Positions 26,499 through 35,251 of a DNA stretch of 64,000 nt are shown in pieces. The stretch spans positions 62,001-126,000 of the forward strand of contig NZ_JAUORV010000004.1 of assembly GCF_030548205.1 (NCBI RefSeq), written 5' to 3'. The position numbers and the translations under genes were made by a program. The notes below the pieces were generated by a model. It ran no database searches, had not been told where the DNA came from, and was given only the letters and a program-made list of their open reading frames with translations. Source of the DNA: Aliiglaciecola sp. 3_MG-2023. Lineage in GTDB: Bacteria > Pseudomonadota > Gammaproteobacteria > Enterobacterales > Alteromonadaceae. How positions within the stretch are numbered: the first letter of the stretch is position 1; each line of letters starts with the position of its first letter.

Positions 26499-27506
26499 TT
26501 AGACACGAAACATAGCTTGCGCTGTATCTAACATTCGATTTGCAAACCCCCACTCATTGTCACACCAAACCAAGGTTTTCACTAATTGCTTATGGCTCAC
26601 TCTGGTTTGCGTGCCGTCTACGATACAAGAGTGTGGGTCGTGATTGAAGTCTACTGATACCAACGGTTCTTCAGTGTAACTCAATATTCCATTTAATCTG
26701 CCCTGACCTGCTTGTTTCAATACCTGATTAATATCGTCTATCGAGACTTTTTTATCTACAGTTACACTTAAATCCATTGCGGTTACATTAATTGTAGGCA
26801 CTCTGACCGCGATGGCTTCAAATTTTCCGGCAAATTTAGGCAAAATGCGCTCAATACCTGCAGCTAATCGGGTATCAACGGGAATAATGGATTGGCTTGC
26901 GGCACGAGTTCGGCGCAAATCAGTATGATAAGCATCAATAACTTGTTGATCGTGCATTGAGGAATGAATGGTAGTGATTGTGCCACTCAGTACATCAAAT
27001 GCATTATCCAACACTTGGATCACAGGCACAATACAGTTTGTAGTGCAGGAACCATTGGATACGATTCGGTCGTCTTGTTGCAACAAATCATCATTGACAC
27101 CATAAATAACAGTGGCATCCATATCGGGTGTTGACGGATGGGAGAAGAGTACCTTTTTAGCGCCCTGAGCTATATGAATTTCAGCGTCGGCCCTGTCGTT
27201 ATGCACACCTGTGCATTCCAATACCAAATCAACACCGAGTTCAGCCCAAGGTAACTTGTCTAAAGTGGGAAACTGTAATAATTGAATACTGTCGTTAGCC
27301 ACATTTAAACAATCACCATCCAACGAGACAGGAAAGCCGAATCGACCATGGGCAGTATCATATTTTAATAAATGAGCAATGCCTTCGGGATTGGCAATCT
27401 CATTTATTGCAACAATTTTGATTTGTTCATATCGAGCGGTTTCGTAAAGTGCTCGCAATACATTCCGACCTATTCGTCCAAAGCCATTTATTGCAATTCG
27501 TATCAT
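26499..27506 (-). CDS. epd: Erythrose-4-phosphate dehydrogenase
   Basis: NAD-dependent oxidation of erythrose-4-phosphate to 4-phosphoerythronate, the first step of pyridoxal phosphate synthesis. 335 aa, GAPDH fold with Rossmann motif [10 protein letters not shown] at 7-16 and catalytic Cys154 in NGSCTTNC. It is Epd and not GAPDH because of [32 protein letters not shown] and the position between tkt and pgk. The NAD-binding [23 protein letters not shown] segment also fits Epd. Two hairpins separate it from tkt. Confidence 0.94.
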   Translation of the reverse strand: MIRIAINGFGRIGRNVLRALYETARYEQIKIVAINEIANPEGIAHLLKYDTAHGRFGFPVSLDGDCLNVANDSIQLLQFPTLDKLPWAELGVDLVLECTGVHNDRADAEIHIAQGAKKVLFSHPSTPDMDATVIYGVNDDLLQQDDRIVSNGSCTTNCIVPVIQVLDNAFDVLSGTITTIHSSMHDQQVIDAYHTDLRRTRAASQSIIPVDTRLAAGIERILPKFAGKFEAIAVRVPTINVTAMDLSVTVDKKVSIDDINQVLKQAGQGRLNGILSYTEEPLVSVDFNHDPHSCIVDGTQTRVSHKQLVKTLVWCDNEWGFANRMLDTAQAMFRV

Positions 27507-27526
27507 GTCACTCTTAATACATAAAC

Positions 27527-27600
27527 GAACACACTCTAAAGAGAGTGTGTTCTTCTTTAGTCATAGGATAACTCTTATCAAATCGGATATGAGTCATCCT
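27527..27600 (-). terminator. Two tandem stem-loops between tkt and epd
   Basis: The first met by a transcript from tkt is AGGATAACTCTTATC / GATATGAGTCATCCT (27565-27579, 27586-27600; 13 of 15 paired). The second is a perfect 11-bp stem GAACACACTCT / AGAGTGTGTTC with a 4-base loop (27527-27552), followed on the minus strand by GTTTATG. They probably terminate or attenuate reading from tkt into epd-pgk-aldolase, or protect the 3' end of the tkt message. Confidence 0.7.
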
Positions 27601-27616
27601 AGTTTATTGCCATCAA

Positions 27617-29608
27617 TTACAGTGAGTTAGCCGTTTCGACAATCGCGTCTGCGGTAAAACCAAAGTATTTTAGCAAGGCACCACCTGGAGCTGACTCACC
27701 AAACGTTGTCATACCAACAACTTTGCCATCAAATCCAACGTATTTGTACCAAAAATCAACGTGGGCAGCTTCAACAGCCACTCGTTTTGTTACGCTACGG
27801 GGTAATACTGACTCACGATAGTCTGCATCTTGCGCATCAAATACATTAGTACTTGGCATGGAAACCACTCGCACAGCCTTGCCTTGAGCCGTCAATTTTG
27901 CTGCTGCTTCAACAGTGATTGCCATTTCAGAGCCGGTTGCAATTAGGATGATCTCAGGTGTTCCATCGCAATCAAGTAAAACATAACCACCTTTCGCAAT
28001 ATCAGCTAATTGCTGCTCATTGCGGGCTTGTGCAGGCAAACCTTGACGACTGAATACTAGGGCACTTGGGCCATCAGTGCGTTCTATCGACGCTTTCCAA
28101 GCCACTGCCGTTTCAGCCCCATCACAAGGTCTCCAGGTGGTCAGGTTTGGCGTCATACGCAAATTGGCAACTTGTTCAATAGGCTGATGGGTTGGGCCAT
28201 CTTCACCTTGACCAATTGAGTCATGGGTGTAAACAAAAATATTCGGAACTCCCATCAACGCAGACATACGCACAGCATTGCGGGCATATTCCATAAACAT
28301 AAGGAAAGTAGCACCGTAGGTTCTAAAACCACCATGCAGCCCAATACCGTTCATGATTGCGCTCATACCAAATTCACGCACACCGTAGAAAATATAGTTG
28401 CCGCTAGCATCATCTGCGGTAATGCCTTTTGAACCGGACCATAGAGTCAAGTTGGAACCCGCTAAATCAGCGGAACCACCTACCACTTCTGGCAATAAAC
28501 TTGCAAAAGCTTCAATGGCATTTTGCGAAGACTTACGACTGGCCACATTTTCAGATTTTTCTTGAGTCTGCTTAATATACGCTGCGGCTTTTTCGCTAAA
28601 ATCTGCGGGTAACTCACCGTTAAGACGACGGGTAAACTCACTAGCCAACTCCGGATGCGCGTCTGCGTACTGCGCGAACGTATCATTCCACTGTTGCTCT
28701 AGTTCAAGTCCACTTTGTTTAGCATCCCATTGGGCATAAATATCTTCAGGAATAACAAAAGGAGCATGATTCCAGTTAAGTTCTTTACGAGTTGCTTCAA
28801 CTTCGTCAAGACCTAAAGGTGAACCATGACTATCGTGGCTACCTGATTTATTCGGAGAACCAAATCCTATTACCGTCTTACAGCAAATCATGGTGGGTTT
28901 TGTCGTTTCAGCTTTAGCAGCTTCAATCGCCGCCTTGATTGCAACAGGATCATGACCATCTACATCAGCAATAACCTGCCACCCGTATGATTCAAAACGA
29001 GCTGGCGTATCATCCGTAAACCAACCTTCTACTTCGCCGTCAATGGAAATACCGTTATCATCCCAAAAAGCGATCAACTTACCTAAACCTAAAGTACCAG
29101 CAAGCGAACAGGTTTCATGGGAAATGCCTTCCATCAAACAACCATCACCTAGAAAGCAATAAGTAAAGTGATCAACGATATCAAATTCAGGTTGATTAAA
29201 TTGGGCTGCTAACATTTTCTCAGCAATTGCCATACCCACAGCGTTACTGATACCTTGGCCTAAAGGGCCAGTAGTGGTTTCAACACCGGGAGCATAACCA
29301 TACTCTGGGTGACCTGGGGTTCTTGAATGCAATTGGCGGAAGTTTTTCAATTCTTCAATGGGTAAGTCATATCCAGTTAGATGTAACAATGAATAGATCA
29401 ACATCGAACCATGACCATTGGACAGAACAAACCTATCACGGTTAGCCCATTTAGGGTTAGCTGGGTTGTGGTGCATAAAATCACTCCACAATACTTGCGC
29501 AATATCAGCCATTCCCATTGGTGCTCCGGGGTGGCCTGAATTAGCTTGTTGTACTGCATCCATAGATAAAGCGCGAATGGCGTTGGCTAGTTCTCGACGT
29601 GAAGGCAT
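27617..29608 (-). CDS. tkt: Transketolase
   Basis: Thiamine-diphosphate enzyme of the non-oxidative pentose phosphate pathway, 663 aa as usual. The N-terminal region has [19 protein letters not shown]. The thiamine-diphosphate motif is [12 protein letters not shown] through [10 protein letters not shown]. The pyrimidine domain has [14 protein letters not shown], and the transketolase signature is [22 protein letters not shown] precedes the ATG. It supplies erythrose-4-phosphate for the downstream epd and handles xylulose-5-phosphate produced by the xylose genes at 40-46 kb. Its promoter shares the 349-bp gap with divergent metK. Confidence 0.97.
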   Translation of the reverse strand: MPSRRELANAIRALSMDAVQQANSGHPGAPMGMADIAQVLWSDFMHHNPANPKWANRDRFVLSNGHGSMLIYSLLHLTGYDLPIEELKNFRQLHSRTPGHPEYGYAPGVETTTGPLGQGISNAVGMAIAEKMLAAQFNQPEFDIVDHFTYCFLGDGCLMEGISHETCSLAGTLGLGKLIAFWDDNGISIDGEVEGWFTDDTPARFESYGWQVIADVDGHDPVAIKAAIEAAKAETTKPTMICCKTVIGFGSPNKSGSHDSHGSPLGLDEVEATRKELNWNHAPFVIPEDIYAQWDAKQSGLELEQQWNDTFAQYADAHPELASEFTRRLNGELPADFSEKAAAYIKQTQEKSENVASRKSSQNAIEAFASLLPEVVGGSADLAGSNLTLWSGSKGITADDASGNYIFYGVREFGMSAIMNGIGLHGGFRTYGATFLMFMEYARNAVRMSALMGVPNIFVYTHDSIGQGEDGPTHQPIEQVANLRMTPNLTTWRPCDGAETAVAWKASIERTDGPSALVFSRQGLPAQARNEQQLADIAKGGYVLLDCDGTPEIILIATGSEMAITVEAAAKLTAQGKAVRVVSMPSTNVFDAQDADYRESVLPRSVTKRVAVEAAHVDFWYKYVGFDGKVVGMTTFGESAPGGALLKYFGFTADAIVETANSL

Positions 29609-29957
29609 GTTGTCTCCTGCTATAAATAAGTGCCTAAAAGCATGCTCAACATCTAATTATCTTAGCTAAGACATTGATTGATTTGCTTGTATTCGTGTTG
29701 GGTGCAACATTTTCCACCAGCCATCGACGAACTGCAACGCTTATTCATTATTGATTATGCTTTTTTTGGTTATGTTCTATTCCTTTTCCGGTTTTTTTAC
29801 GTATATAGCAGTGGAAAGCATTCTGAACATATAGCCATTTGGACGTCTAGACGGAAAGACTGGTATTTTTAAAAATATTGATTAAAATGTAGCTATTACC
29901 GATAACAAACCACTTTTGGCGCGAATCTAACACGCGAATTCAAAATAGGATTAAAAC
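29609..29957. other. Divergent promoter region tkt / metK
   Basis: 349 bp without a supported gene. It contains a MetJ-type operator at 29833-29864 and AGGAT before metK. The open frame crossing it (29678-29872) shows no ribosome binding site or coding character. Confidence 0.7.
29833..29864 (+). promoter_or_regulatory. MetJ operator: tandem met boxes upstream of metK
   Basis: Four abutting 8-mers resembling the met box AGACGTCT: AGCCATTT (29833-29840), GGACGTCT (29841-29848, 7 of 8), AGACGGAA (29849-29856) and AGACTGGT (29857-29864). Arrays of imperfect adjoining met boxes are the hallmark of MetJ operators, and metK is a classic member of that regulon. The array ends 93 bp before the metK ATG. 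Confidence 0.82.
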
Positions 29958-31103
29958 ATGACATCACACCTTTTCACTTCAGAGTCTGTTTCTGAGGGGC
30001 ATCCTGACAAAATTGCTGATCAAATTTCTGATGCAGTCTTGGACGCCATTTTGACTCAAGATCCTAAAGCTCGAGTAGCTTGCGAGACCTTTGTTAAAAC
30101 AGGAATGGTTCTGGTTGGCGGTGAAGTAACCACTTCAGCATGGGTTGATATAGAAGAGTTAACCAGAAAGACGGTTCGCGAGATTGGTTACACTCATTCC
30201 GATATGGGCTTTGACGCTGATTCCTGCGCAGTACTCAATGCCATTGGAAAGCAGTCACCAGACATTAATCAAGGGGTAGATCGCAGCAGACCAGAAGAAC
30301 AAGGTGCCGGAGACCAAGGCTTGATGTTTGGCTATGCCAGTGATGAAACTGATGTACTGATGCCTGCCCCTATTACCTATTCTCACCGTCTGGTTAAACG
30401 CCAGGCTGAGGTTAGAAAAAACAATTCTCTGCCTTGGTTGCGCCCCGATGCCAAAAGTCAGGTCACTTTTGTCTACGAAGATAATCAACCAGTGGGCATC
30501 GATGCAGTAGTGCTGTCTACTCAACACTGTGATTCAATCAGTACTGCCGATTTACAAGAAGCAGTAATGGAAGAAATAATCAAACCTGTACTGCCTGAAA
30601 AATGGTTGTCTGCGAAAACCAAGTTTTTAATTAATCCAACGGGTCGATTTGTGATAGGTGGCCCTATGGGTGACTGTGGTTTAACAGGCCGTAAAATTAT
30701 AGTTGATACCTATGGTGGCATGGCTCGTCACGGTGGCGGCTGTTTCTCTGGAAAAGATCCCTCAAAAGTAGATCGTTCAGCAGCCTATGCTGGTCGCTAT
30801 GTGGCTAAGAATATTGTTGCTGCAGGTTTAGCCAAGCGATGTGAAATCCAAGTATCTTATGCCATTGGTGTGGCCGAACCCACATCTATTAGTATTGAAA
30901 CTTTTGGTACTGGCGTGATTACAGATCAAAAACTTACAGAATTAGTTAGAGCTAACTTTGATCTTCGCCCCTATGGCTTAATTAAGATGCTAGACCTTGA
31001 GCGCCCTATCTATCAGGGCACTGCGGCTTATGGTCACTTTGGTCGAGAGGAATTTCCTTGGGAAGCAACTGACAAAGCAGAACAACTAAAAGCGGCTATC
31101 TAA
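29958..31103 (+). CDS. metK: S-adenosylmethionine synthase
   Basis: Makes S-adenosylmethionine from methionine and ATP. 381 aa, within two or three residues of E. coli MetK. The opening [23 protein letters not shown], the loop [12 protein letters not shown] (~118-129), [19 protein letters not shown] and the glycine-rich [22 protein letters not shown] are all family signatures with the ATP- and magnesium-binding residues in place. AGGAT precedes the ATG. It is transcribed alone, divergent from tkt, under the probable MetJ operator upstream, and ended by a strong terminator. Confidence 0.97.
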   Translation: MTSHLFTSESVSEGHPDKIADQISDAVLDAILTQDPKARVACETFVKTGMVLVGGEVTTSAWVDIEELTRKTVREIGYTHSDMGFDADSCAVLNAIGKQSPDINQGVDRSRPEEQGAGDQGLMFGYASDETDVLMPAPITYSHRLVKRQAEVRKNNSLPWLRPDAKSQVTFVYEDNQPVGIDAVVLSTQHCDSISTADLQEAVMEEIIKPVLPEKWLSAKTKFLINPTGRFVIGGPMGDCGLTGRKIIVDTYGGMARHGGGCFSGKDPSKVDRSAAYAGRYVAKNIVAAGLAKRCEIQVSYAIGVAEPTSISIETFGTGVITDQKLTELVRANFDLRPYGLIKMLDLERPIYQGTAAYGHFGREEFPWEATDKAEQLKAAI

Positions 31104-31119
31104 TCACCTTTAAAAACAT

Positions 31120-31149
31120 AAAAATAGCGTCTACTTAGACGCTATTTTT
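31120..31149. terminator. Bidirectional terminator after metK
   Basis: Perfect inverted repeat AAAAATAGCGTCTA / TAGACGCTATTTTT (31120-31133, 31136-31149). A/T runs on both sides let it serve metK and the convergent lipoprotein gene. Confidence 0.9.
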
Positions 31150-31171
31150 GTTTGTAGAGAGAAACAAAGGT

Positions 31172-31624
31172 TTAATCTTCAGGTTGACAGTAATTTGCGT
31201 TGGCCAGAGTGACATGCACCTGATTAGCCATTCGTACTCGCACACAATCTCCCTGTGCTGCAGGAAAATAATCTAACACCACCACTAAGTACTCACCATC
31301 AGTGGCAGTTAAATGGTATTCATACCCACGGCTTGGACCTTCTTCTATTTGCATGAGTAAGCCACCAAAAAATGCACTTATTAATGCGCCAGCAATAATC
31401 TGTCGATCGCTACCATAAATATTATTCATCGCTCCCCAAAGCCCCCATGTCGCTGCGGCTTCACCTACCTGAGAGTCAAATTTCACATCGTATATCTGAT
31501 CGACGTTGGCGTACAACTCAGTGATAAATTGGTTGCGTTCGATATGTCGCGTATGATGAGATGCACAAGACGAGAGTACAGATAGCAAACACAATACCGT
31601 TAATTTTATGTATATTGTTTTCAT
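31172..31624 (-). CDS. Small lipoprotein of unknown function
   Basis: 150 aa. The N-terminus has a lipoprotein signal: basic MKTIYIK, a hydrophobic core and lipobox LSSC with Cys20. Residues ~55-92 include a small glycine/alanine-rich stretch (GALISAFFGGLLM) like the glycine-zipper segments of outer-membrane lipoproteins, then a beta-rich C-terminal half (YEYHLTATDGEYLVVVLDY) resembling SlyB/PcP-type proteins. I cannot assign a function. It stands alone between metK and the metalloprotease gene, divergent from the latter. Confidence 0.72.
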   Translation of the reverse strand: MKTIYIKLTVLCLLSVLSSCASHHTRHIERNQFITELYANVDQIYDVKFDSQVGEAAATWGLWGAMNNIYGSDRQIIAGALISAFFGGLLMQIEEGPSRGYEYHLTATDGEYLVVVLDYFPAAQGDCVRVRMANQVHVTLANANYCQPED

Positions 31625-31761
31625 AGGTAAGCATCTTTACGGACAAATATCTTTAAGGATAAATATCTTGTTAAGTAATTATTCTAGCATACTGATCTAA
31701 AACTGAATTTAAGCTTAACAATAAAGAACGGATATAGTTAGCAGCAAATCGGAAATAATTT

Positions 31762-32568
31762 ATGTTAAAAAGTATCACCAAATCATCGATTGCAATTGCT
31801 ATTAGTGCAATTTTTCTAACCAGTTGTTCCACTTCGCCAACCGGAAGATCGCAATTAAAACTTTACTCTAAAGATCAATTAGCCAATATGGGTGCGCAAG
31901 CATTTGATGGCATGAAGTTAGAGCAGAAAGTATCCCAACAAGGAGTAGATAACCAATATGTTTCTTGTGTAGCCAGCTTTATTACCAAACATGTACCCAA
32001 TAGTGTATTTGATGGTCAATGGGAGTTGGTCGTGTTCGAAGATGATCAAGTAAATGCGTTTGCATTACCTGGTGGCAAAATAGGCGTATATACTGGGTTA
32101 CTCAATGTTGCGCAAAACCAAGATCAGTTGGCTGCCGTTATTGGACACGAAGTTGGGCATGTGATTGCAGAACACGGAAACGAAAGAATGTCGAATTCAG
32201 CTCTTATTGGTATTGGTTTAGAAGCAACCAATCAAATCCTCAATGCGAATCAGGTAGCAAACAGCAATATGATCATGGCAGGTATTGGTTTAGGTGTGCA
32301 GGTTGGTGTGCAGTTACCCTTTAGCCGAACCCACGAGACTGAGGCGGATCTGATAGGATTAGAATTAATGGCCAGAGCTGGATTCGATCCGACACAATCC
32401 ATAGCGCTTTGGAAAAATATGGACAAAGCAAGTGAAGGACAAAGAACCTCTGAGTTTATGTCGACTCACCCCTCTCCTGCCACGCGAATTGAAACCTTAA
32501 CTGCAAATATGTCTGCAGCGCTATCATTGGCAGCACAAGCAACTGATAAACCAAACTGTACGATGTAA
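31762..32568 (+). CDS. M48 family metalloprotease lipoprotein (LoiP/YggG-like)
   Basis: Zinc endopeptidase probably attached to the outer or inner membrane through lipid, 268 aa. Lipobox LTSC with Cys22. The zinc motif HEVGH is at 129-133, and the third ligand Glu is in HETEADLIGLELM (~190-202). The short loop SRTHETEAD and STHPSPATRIE are typical of LoiP/YcaL-like proteases. E. coli loiP also lies close to the transketolase gene, which supports the assignment. The likely role is envelope quality control. Confidence 0.85.
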   Translation: MLKSITKSSIAIAISAIFLTSCSTSPTGRSQLKLYSKDQLANMGAQAFDGMKLEQKVSQQGVDNQYVSCVASFITKHVPNSVFDGQWELVVFEDDQVNAFALPGGKIGVYTGLLNVAQNQDQLAAVIGHEVGHVIAEHGNERMSNSALIGIGLEATNQILNANQVANSNMIMAGIGLGVQVGVQLPFSRTHETEADLIGLELMARAGFDPTQSIALWKNMDKASEGQRTSEFMSTHPSPATRIETLTANMSAALSLAAQATDKPNCTM

Positions 32569-32598
32569 ACGCCTCTAACACACGATTTCTAGATAAAA

Positions 32599-32622
32599 AA
32601 AATGCCGCTAATGCGGCATTTT
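32599..32622. terminator. Bidirectional terminator between protease and mscS genes
   Basis: AAAATGCCGC-TAAT-GCGGCATTTT, a perfect 10-bp stem with a 4-base loop and A/T flanks on both sides, in a convergent gap. Confidence 0.92.
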
Positions 32623-32639
32623 CTTACAATCATAAAAGA

Positions 32640-33464
32640 TTATGATTCTTCAGTTTTATGCAAGTGAACATCCATTTGTGGGAATGGAATGCTAATGCCT
32701 TCTTGGTCAAAACGAAGTTTAACCGCTTCAGTGAAGTCAAATTTAACAGCCCAGTAGTCAGCAGAAGCAACCCAAGGACGAACAATGAAGTTCACGCTGC
32801 TATCTGCCAGTTCTGAAACTGCAACAGTAGGCGCAGGATCTTTTAGAATGCGTTCATCAGCATTAACCATTTCAAGCAATACTTCTTTGGCTTTCTTAAG
32901 ATCAGCGTCATAACCAATACCAACAACCATATCCACTCGACGAGTTTCTTTTGCTGATACGTTTACAATGTTGCCACTATATATAGCGCCATTTGGAACG
33001 ATAATTTCTTTGTTATCTGGTGTTGTCATTACCGTTGTAAAAATGGTGATATCTTTTACGACACCTGCAGTACCTGCAGCTTCAATGAAGTTGCCGCGGG
33101 TAAACGGACGAAATACAAGCAACATAACGCCAGCTGCAAAGTTCTGTAAAGAGCCTTGAAGAGACAAACCGATTGCCAAACCGGCAGCACCTAAAATAGC
33201 GACTAAGGATGTTGTATCCACACCTAGCTGATCTAATGAAGCGACAATAACGAACAACATTAAGACCGCATTCACAATGGCCTTTAAAAAGTCCACTAAC
33301 ATGTCGTCATATTTAGAACGAGCCATTACCTTGCCAAATAAATTGACAAGAATTCCGACGACTATTTTACCGATAATGTAGATGATTACCGCGAACAGTA
33401 TGTTCAGTCCCCATGGAATTACATAAGTTTCAACTAACTCTGCAACATTTATATCTTCAAGCAT
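32640..33464 (-). CDS. mscS: Small-conductance mechanosensitive channel MscS
   Basis: Inner-membrane channel that opens under membrane tension on hypo-osmotic shock, 274 aa (E. coli 286). Three N-terminal helices lie within residues ~15-120. The pore-lining third helix is glycine/alanine-rich: VAILGAAGLAIGLSLQGSLQNFAAGVMLL. The beta domain has PFTRGNFIEAAGTAGVVKDI and the loop IIVPNGAIYSGNIVN. The start is ATG at 33464, seven bases after GGGAG, six codons inside the longest frame. Its place near the aldolase-pgk block is conserved with E. coli, though here it is detached by metK and the two lipoprotein genes. Confidence 0.94.
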   Translation of the reverse strand: MLEDINVAELVETYVIPWGLNILFAVIIYIIGKIVVGILVNLFGKVMARSKYDDMLVDFLKAIVNAVLMLFVIVASLDQLGVDTTSLVAILGAAGLAIGLSLQGSLQNFAAGVMLLVFRPFTRGNFIEAAGTAGVVKDITIFTTVMTTPDNKEIIVPNGAIYSGNIVNVSAKETRRVDMVVGIGYDADLKKAKEVLLEMVNADERILKDPAPTVAVSELADSSVNFIVRPWVASADYWAVKFDFTEAVKLRFDQEGISIPFPQMDVHLHKTEES

Positions 33465-34041
33465 TTTGTTTCTCCCAAACATTTTTTAATTCTTGATATA
33501 GCGATAGTCCTTCACCAAAAAGAAAGCCTTTTCATTTAATTAGCTAACATCACTACTTGGTAATTAGTTGGACGGTGAAATAATAAAGGAAACAAGACTT
33601 TATGCACTCTTTTTTTTGCAAATTAGACTAATGTATATGTCGCAATTTAGCGCCATAGACTAAAGTTGAATTCGTTTATTATTTTCGATGTTTTAAAGTA
33701 TATGTCATTGAATTGTCAGAAACCTAGGTTAGTTTACATTTCGTAAATTAAGCGCGGTCACAATCAATATCAAGAATCTAATTTTAGAAATAACGCAGTT
33801 AGTTTTTCGGATTTTATTCATTTAATTTTGTATTAAAACAAAGTTTTTATCACTGTTTATTATTACGAACAGGTAGTTAGTCTTCTTTTAAAAAGTTTGA
33901 TTTATTACAAACATTTGAATTTGTTAGAGTTTTATAAATGTTGTTTTTTTGAACACATTTGACTCTACTTTGTGTTTTAGAAGTGCTATGCTATTGGCCC
34001 CTAATTTCAGGGAAACCGTAATATTTTTAAAGGAATTGAAA
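33465..34041. other. AT-rich intergenic region before the small membrane peptide
   Basis: About 577 bp without a supported gene, clearly richer in A and T than its neighbours. It holds the mscS promoter (minus) and that of the small peptide (plus). A 13-mer AAGCGCGGTCACA at 33750-33762 recurs at 34254-34266. I see no conserved RNA fold, and no strong promoter I would stand by. Confidence 0.5.
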
Positions 34042-34221
34042 ATGTTAATTCTCTCTCTTATCTTCGTTAGTTTGGTCATTCTATTAGTCTTTTGCCTTGC
34101 TAAAGACACTGGCGAAAATACTGCGTTTGCCCGAAAAGATGCATCGGTGAATAGCCAGTATGAATCTATTGATGCGCCTCACGATGGAATGACGTCAACT
34201 AAAACATTAAACGCAAACTAA
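34042..34221 (+). CDS. Small single-pass membrane protein, 59 aa
   Basis: Not a family I recognise. The ATG at 34042 follows AAAGGA with an 8-base gap, so translation is likely; the same frame continues upstream but without a better start. Residues 1-21 (MLILSLIFVSLVILLVFCLAK) are one membrane helix. The remaining ~38 residues are polar (DTGENTAFARKDASVNSQYES...) and probably face one side of the membrane. It ends 28 bp before a strong hairpin, as expected of a single-gene transcript. A stretch of more than 500 bp of AT-rich leader precedes it. Small proteins of this shape often modulate membrane enzymes or transporters, but nothing here points to a partner. Confidence 0.6.
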   Translation: MLILSLIFVSLVILLVFCLAKDTGENTAFARKDASVNSQYESIDAPHDGMTSTKTLNAN

Positions 34222-34249
34222 AATAAACTAATTTTAATATCATCATTTG

Positions 34250-34285
34250 CATCAAGCGCGGTCACATGAAACACCGCGTTTGATG
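34250..34285 (+). terminator. Hairpin after the small membrane protein gene
   Basis: CATCAAGCGCGGT pairs with ACCGCGTTTGATG across a 10-base loop: 13 bp with a single G-U pair. It has no U-tract, so it may work as a weak or factor-assisted terminator, or as a protein-binding site. Confidence 0.55.
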
Positions 34286-34434
34286 TTCAGATATCGTAAA
34301 CGTTTATGCTGTAGTCACCTTGGTGCATTGATGTAAATGCGTTACTGGTGCAGCCAATTTGCAAAATTCTTTAGTTGAGATACCTTTTACTTCATATACC
34401 ATGTAGCAAATTGTAACCTGCCAATTTAAATAAC

Positions 34435-35163
34435 ATGCGAATTCCAAGAATTTATCACCCAGATTTACTCATAGTTGATCAGACAATTGATCTCACAACC
34501 GATGCTGCCAACCATATTGCTAACGTACTTCGCCTCAATGAAGGACACCCTTTAGTATTGTTTAACGGCGATGGTAATGAATATAGTGCCGAACTAGTCA
34601 CTGCCAAAAAGCGTCAAGTGAGTGTATTAGTGGATGCAAAGTTATCGATTAACGTAGAGTCCAGCCTAAAAGTTCATCTTGGTCAAGGTGTATCCCGGGG
34701 CGATAGAATGGATTTGGCCATTCAAAAAGCGGTTGAATTAGGTGTTACCGAAATTACGCCACTTATCACTGAGCGATGTGGCGTTAAATTATCACCTGAA
34801 CGCTGGCAGAAAAAGTGTCAACAATGGCAAAAACTCATTATTTCAGCTTGTGAGCAGTGTGGCAGGAACCAAATTCCAACGCTGCACCCTTGTACTTCTA
34901 TTCATGAATGGACAAAACAATCCACCTCTGATCTTCGGTTAACATTACATCCTAAAGCAGAAAAGAGTATTAAACATCTCACGATCCCAGCCAGTGGTGT
35001 TAGATTGCTTATTGGTCCTGAAGGTGGTTTTAGTGAGCCAGAAGTGTATGCCACTGAACAAGTTGGATTTCAAACTGTACAAATGGGTCCTCGGATATTA
35101 CGAACTGAAACTGCGGCCATTGCAGCAATAGCAGCGTTGCAAGCTATACATGGTGATTTGTAG
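34435..35163 (+). CDS. rsmE: 16S rRNA m3U1498 methyltransferase RsmE
   Basis: SPOUT-class enzyme that methylates N3 of U1498 in 16S rRNA using S-adenosylmethionine, 242 aa as in E. coli (243). The N-terminal PUA-like domain begins MRIPRIYHPDLL and includes HIANVLRL. The SPOUT knot shows the C-terminal GPEGGFSEPEV and LGPRILRTETAAIAAIAALQ-like stretch (here MGPRILRTETAAIA). No clear ribosome binding site precedes the ATG. In E. coli rsmE lies next to gshB; here gshB is 13 kb away. Confidence 0.95.
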   Translation: MRIPRIYHPDLLIVDQTIDLTTDAANHIANVLRLNEGHPLVLFNGDGNEYSAELVTAKKRQVSVLVDAKLSINVESSLKVHLGQGVSRGDRMDLAIQKAVELGVTEITPLITERCGVKLSPERWQKKCQQWQKLIISACEQCGRNQIPTLHPCTSIHEWTKQSTSDLRLTLHPKAEKSIKHLTIPASGVRLLIGPEGGFSEPEVYATEQVGFQTVQMGPRILRTETAAIAAIAALQAIHGDL

Positions 35164-35251
35164 ACAAGAAATTTTGCGTAGACATGGGCTATTTTCGTGC
35201 TACATTGAGGTGTAGTGGGCGCAATAAATCATCAACTTGGCTACCCAAACC

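Noticed and set aside
29678-29872. 64-residue open frame between tkt and metK
   Set aside because: No ribosome binding site, unusual aromatic-rich composition, and it runs through the MetJ operator.
33924-34109. 61-residue minus-strand frame over the small membrane gene
   Set aside because: No start signal; it is the complement of the better supported plus-strand gene.
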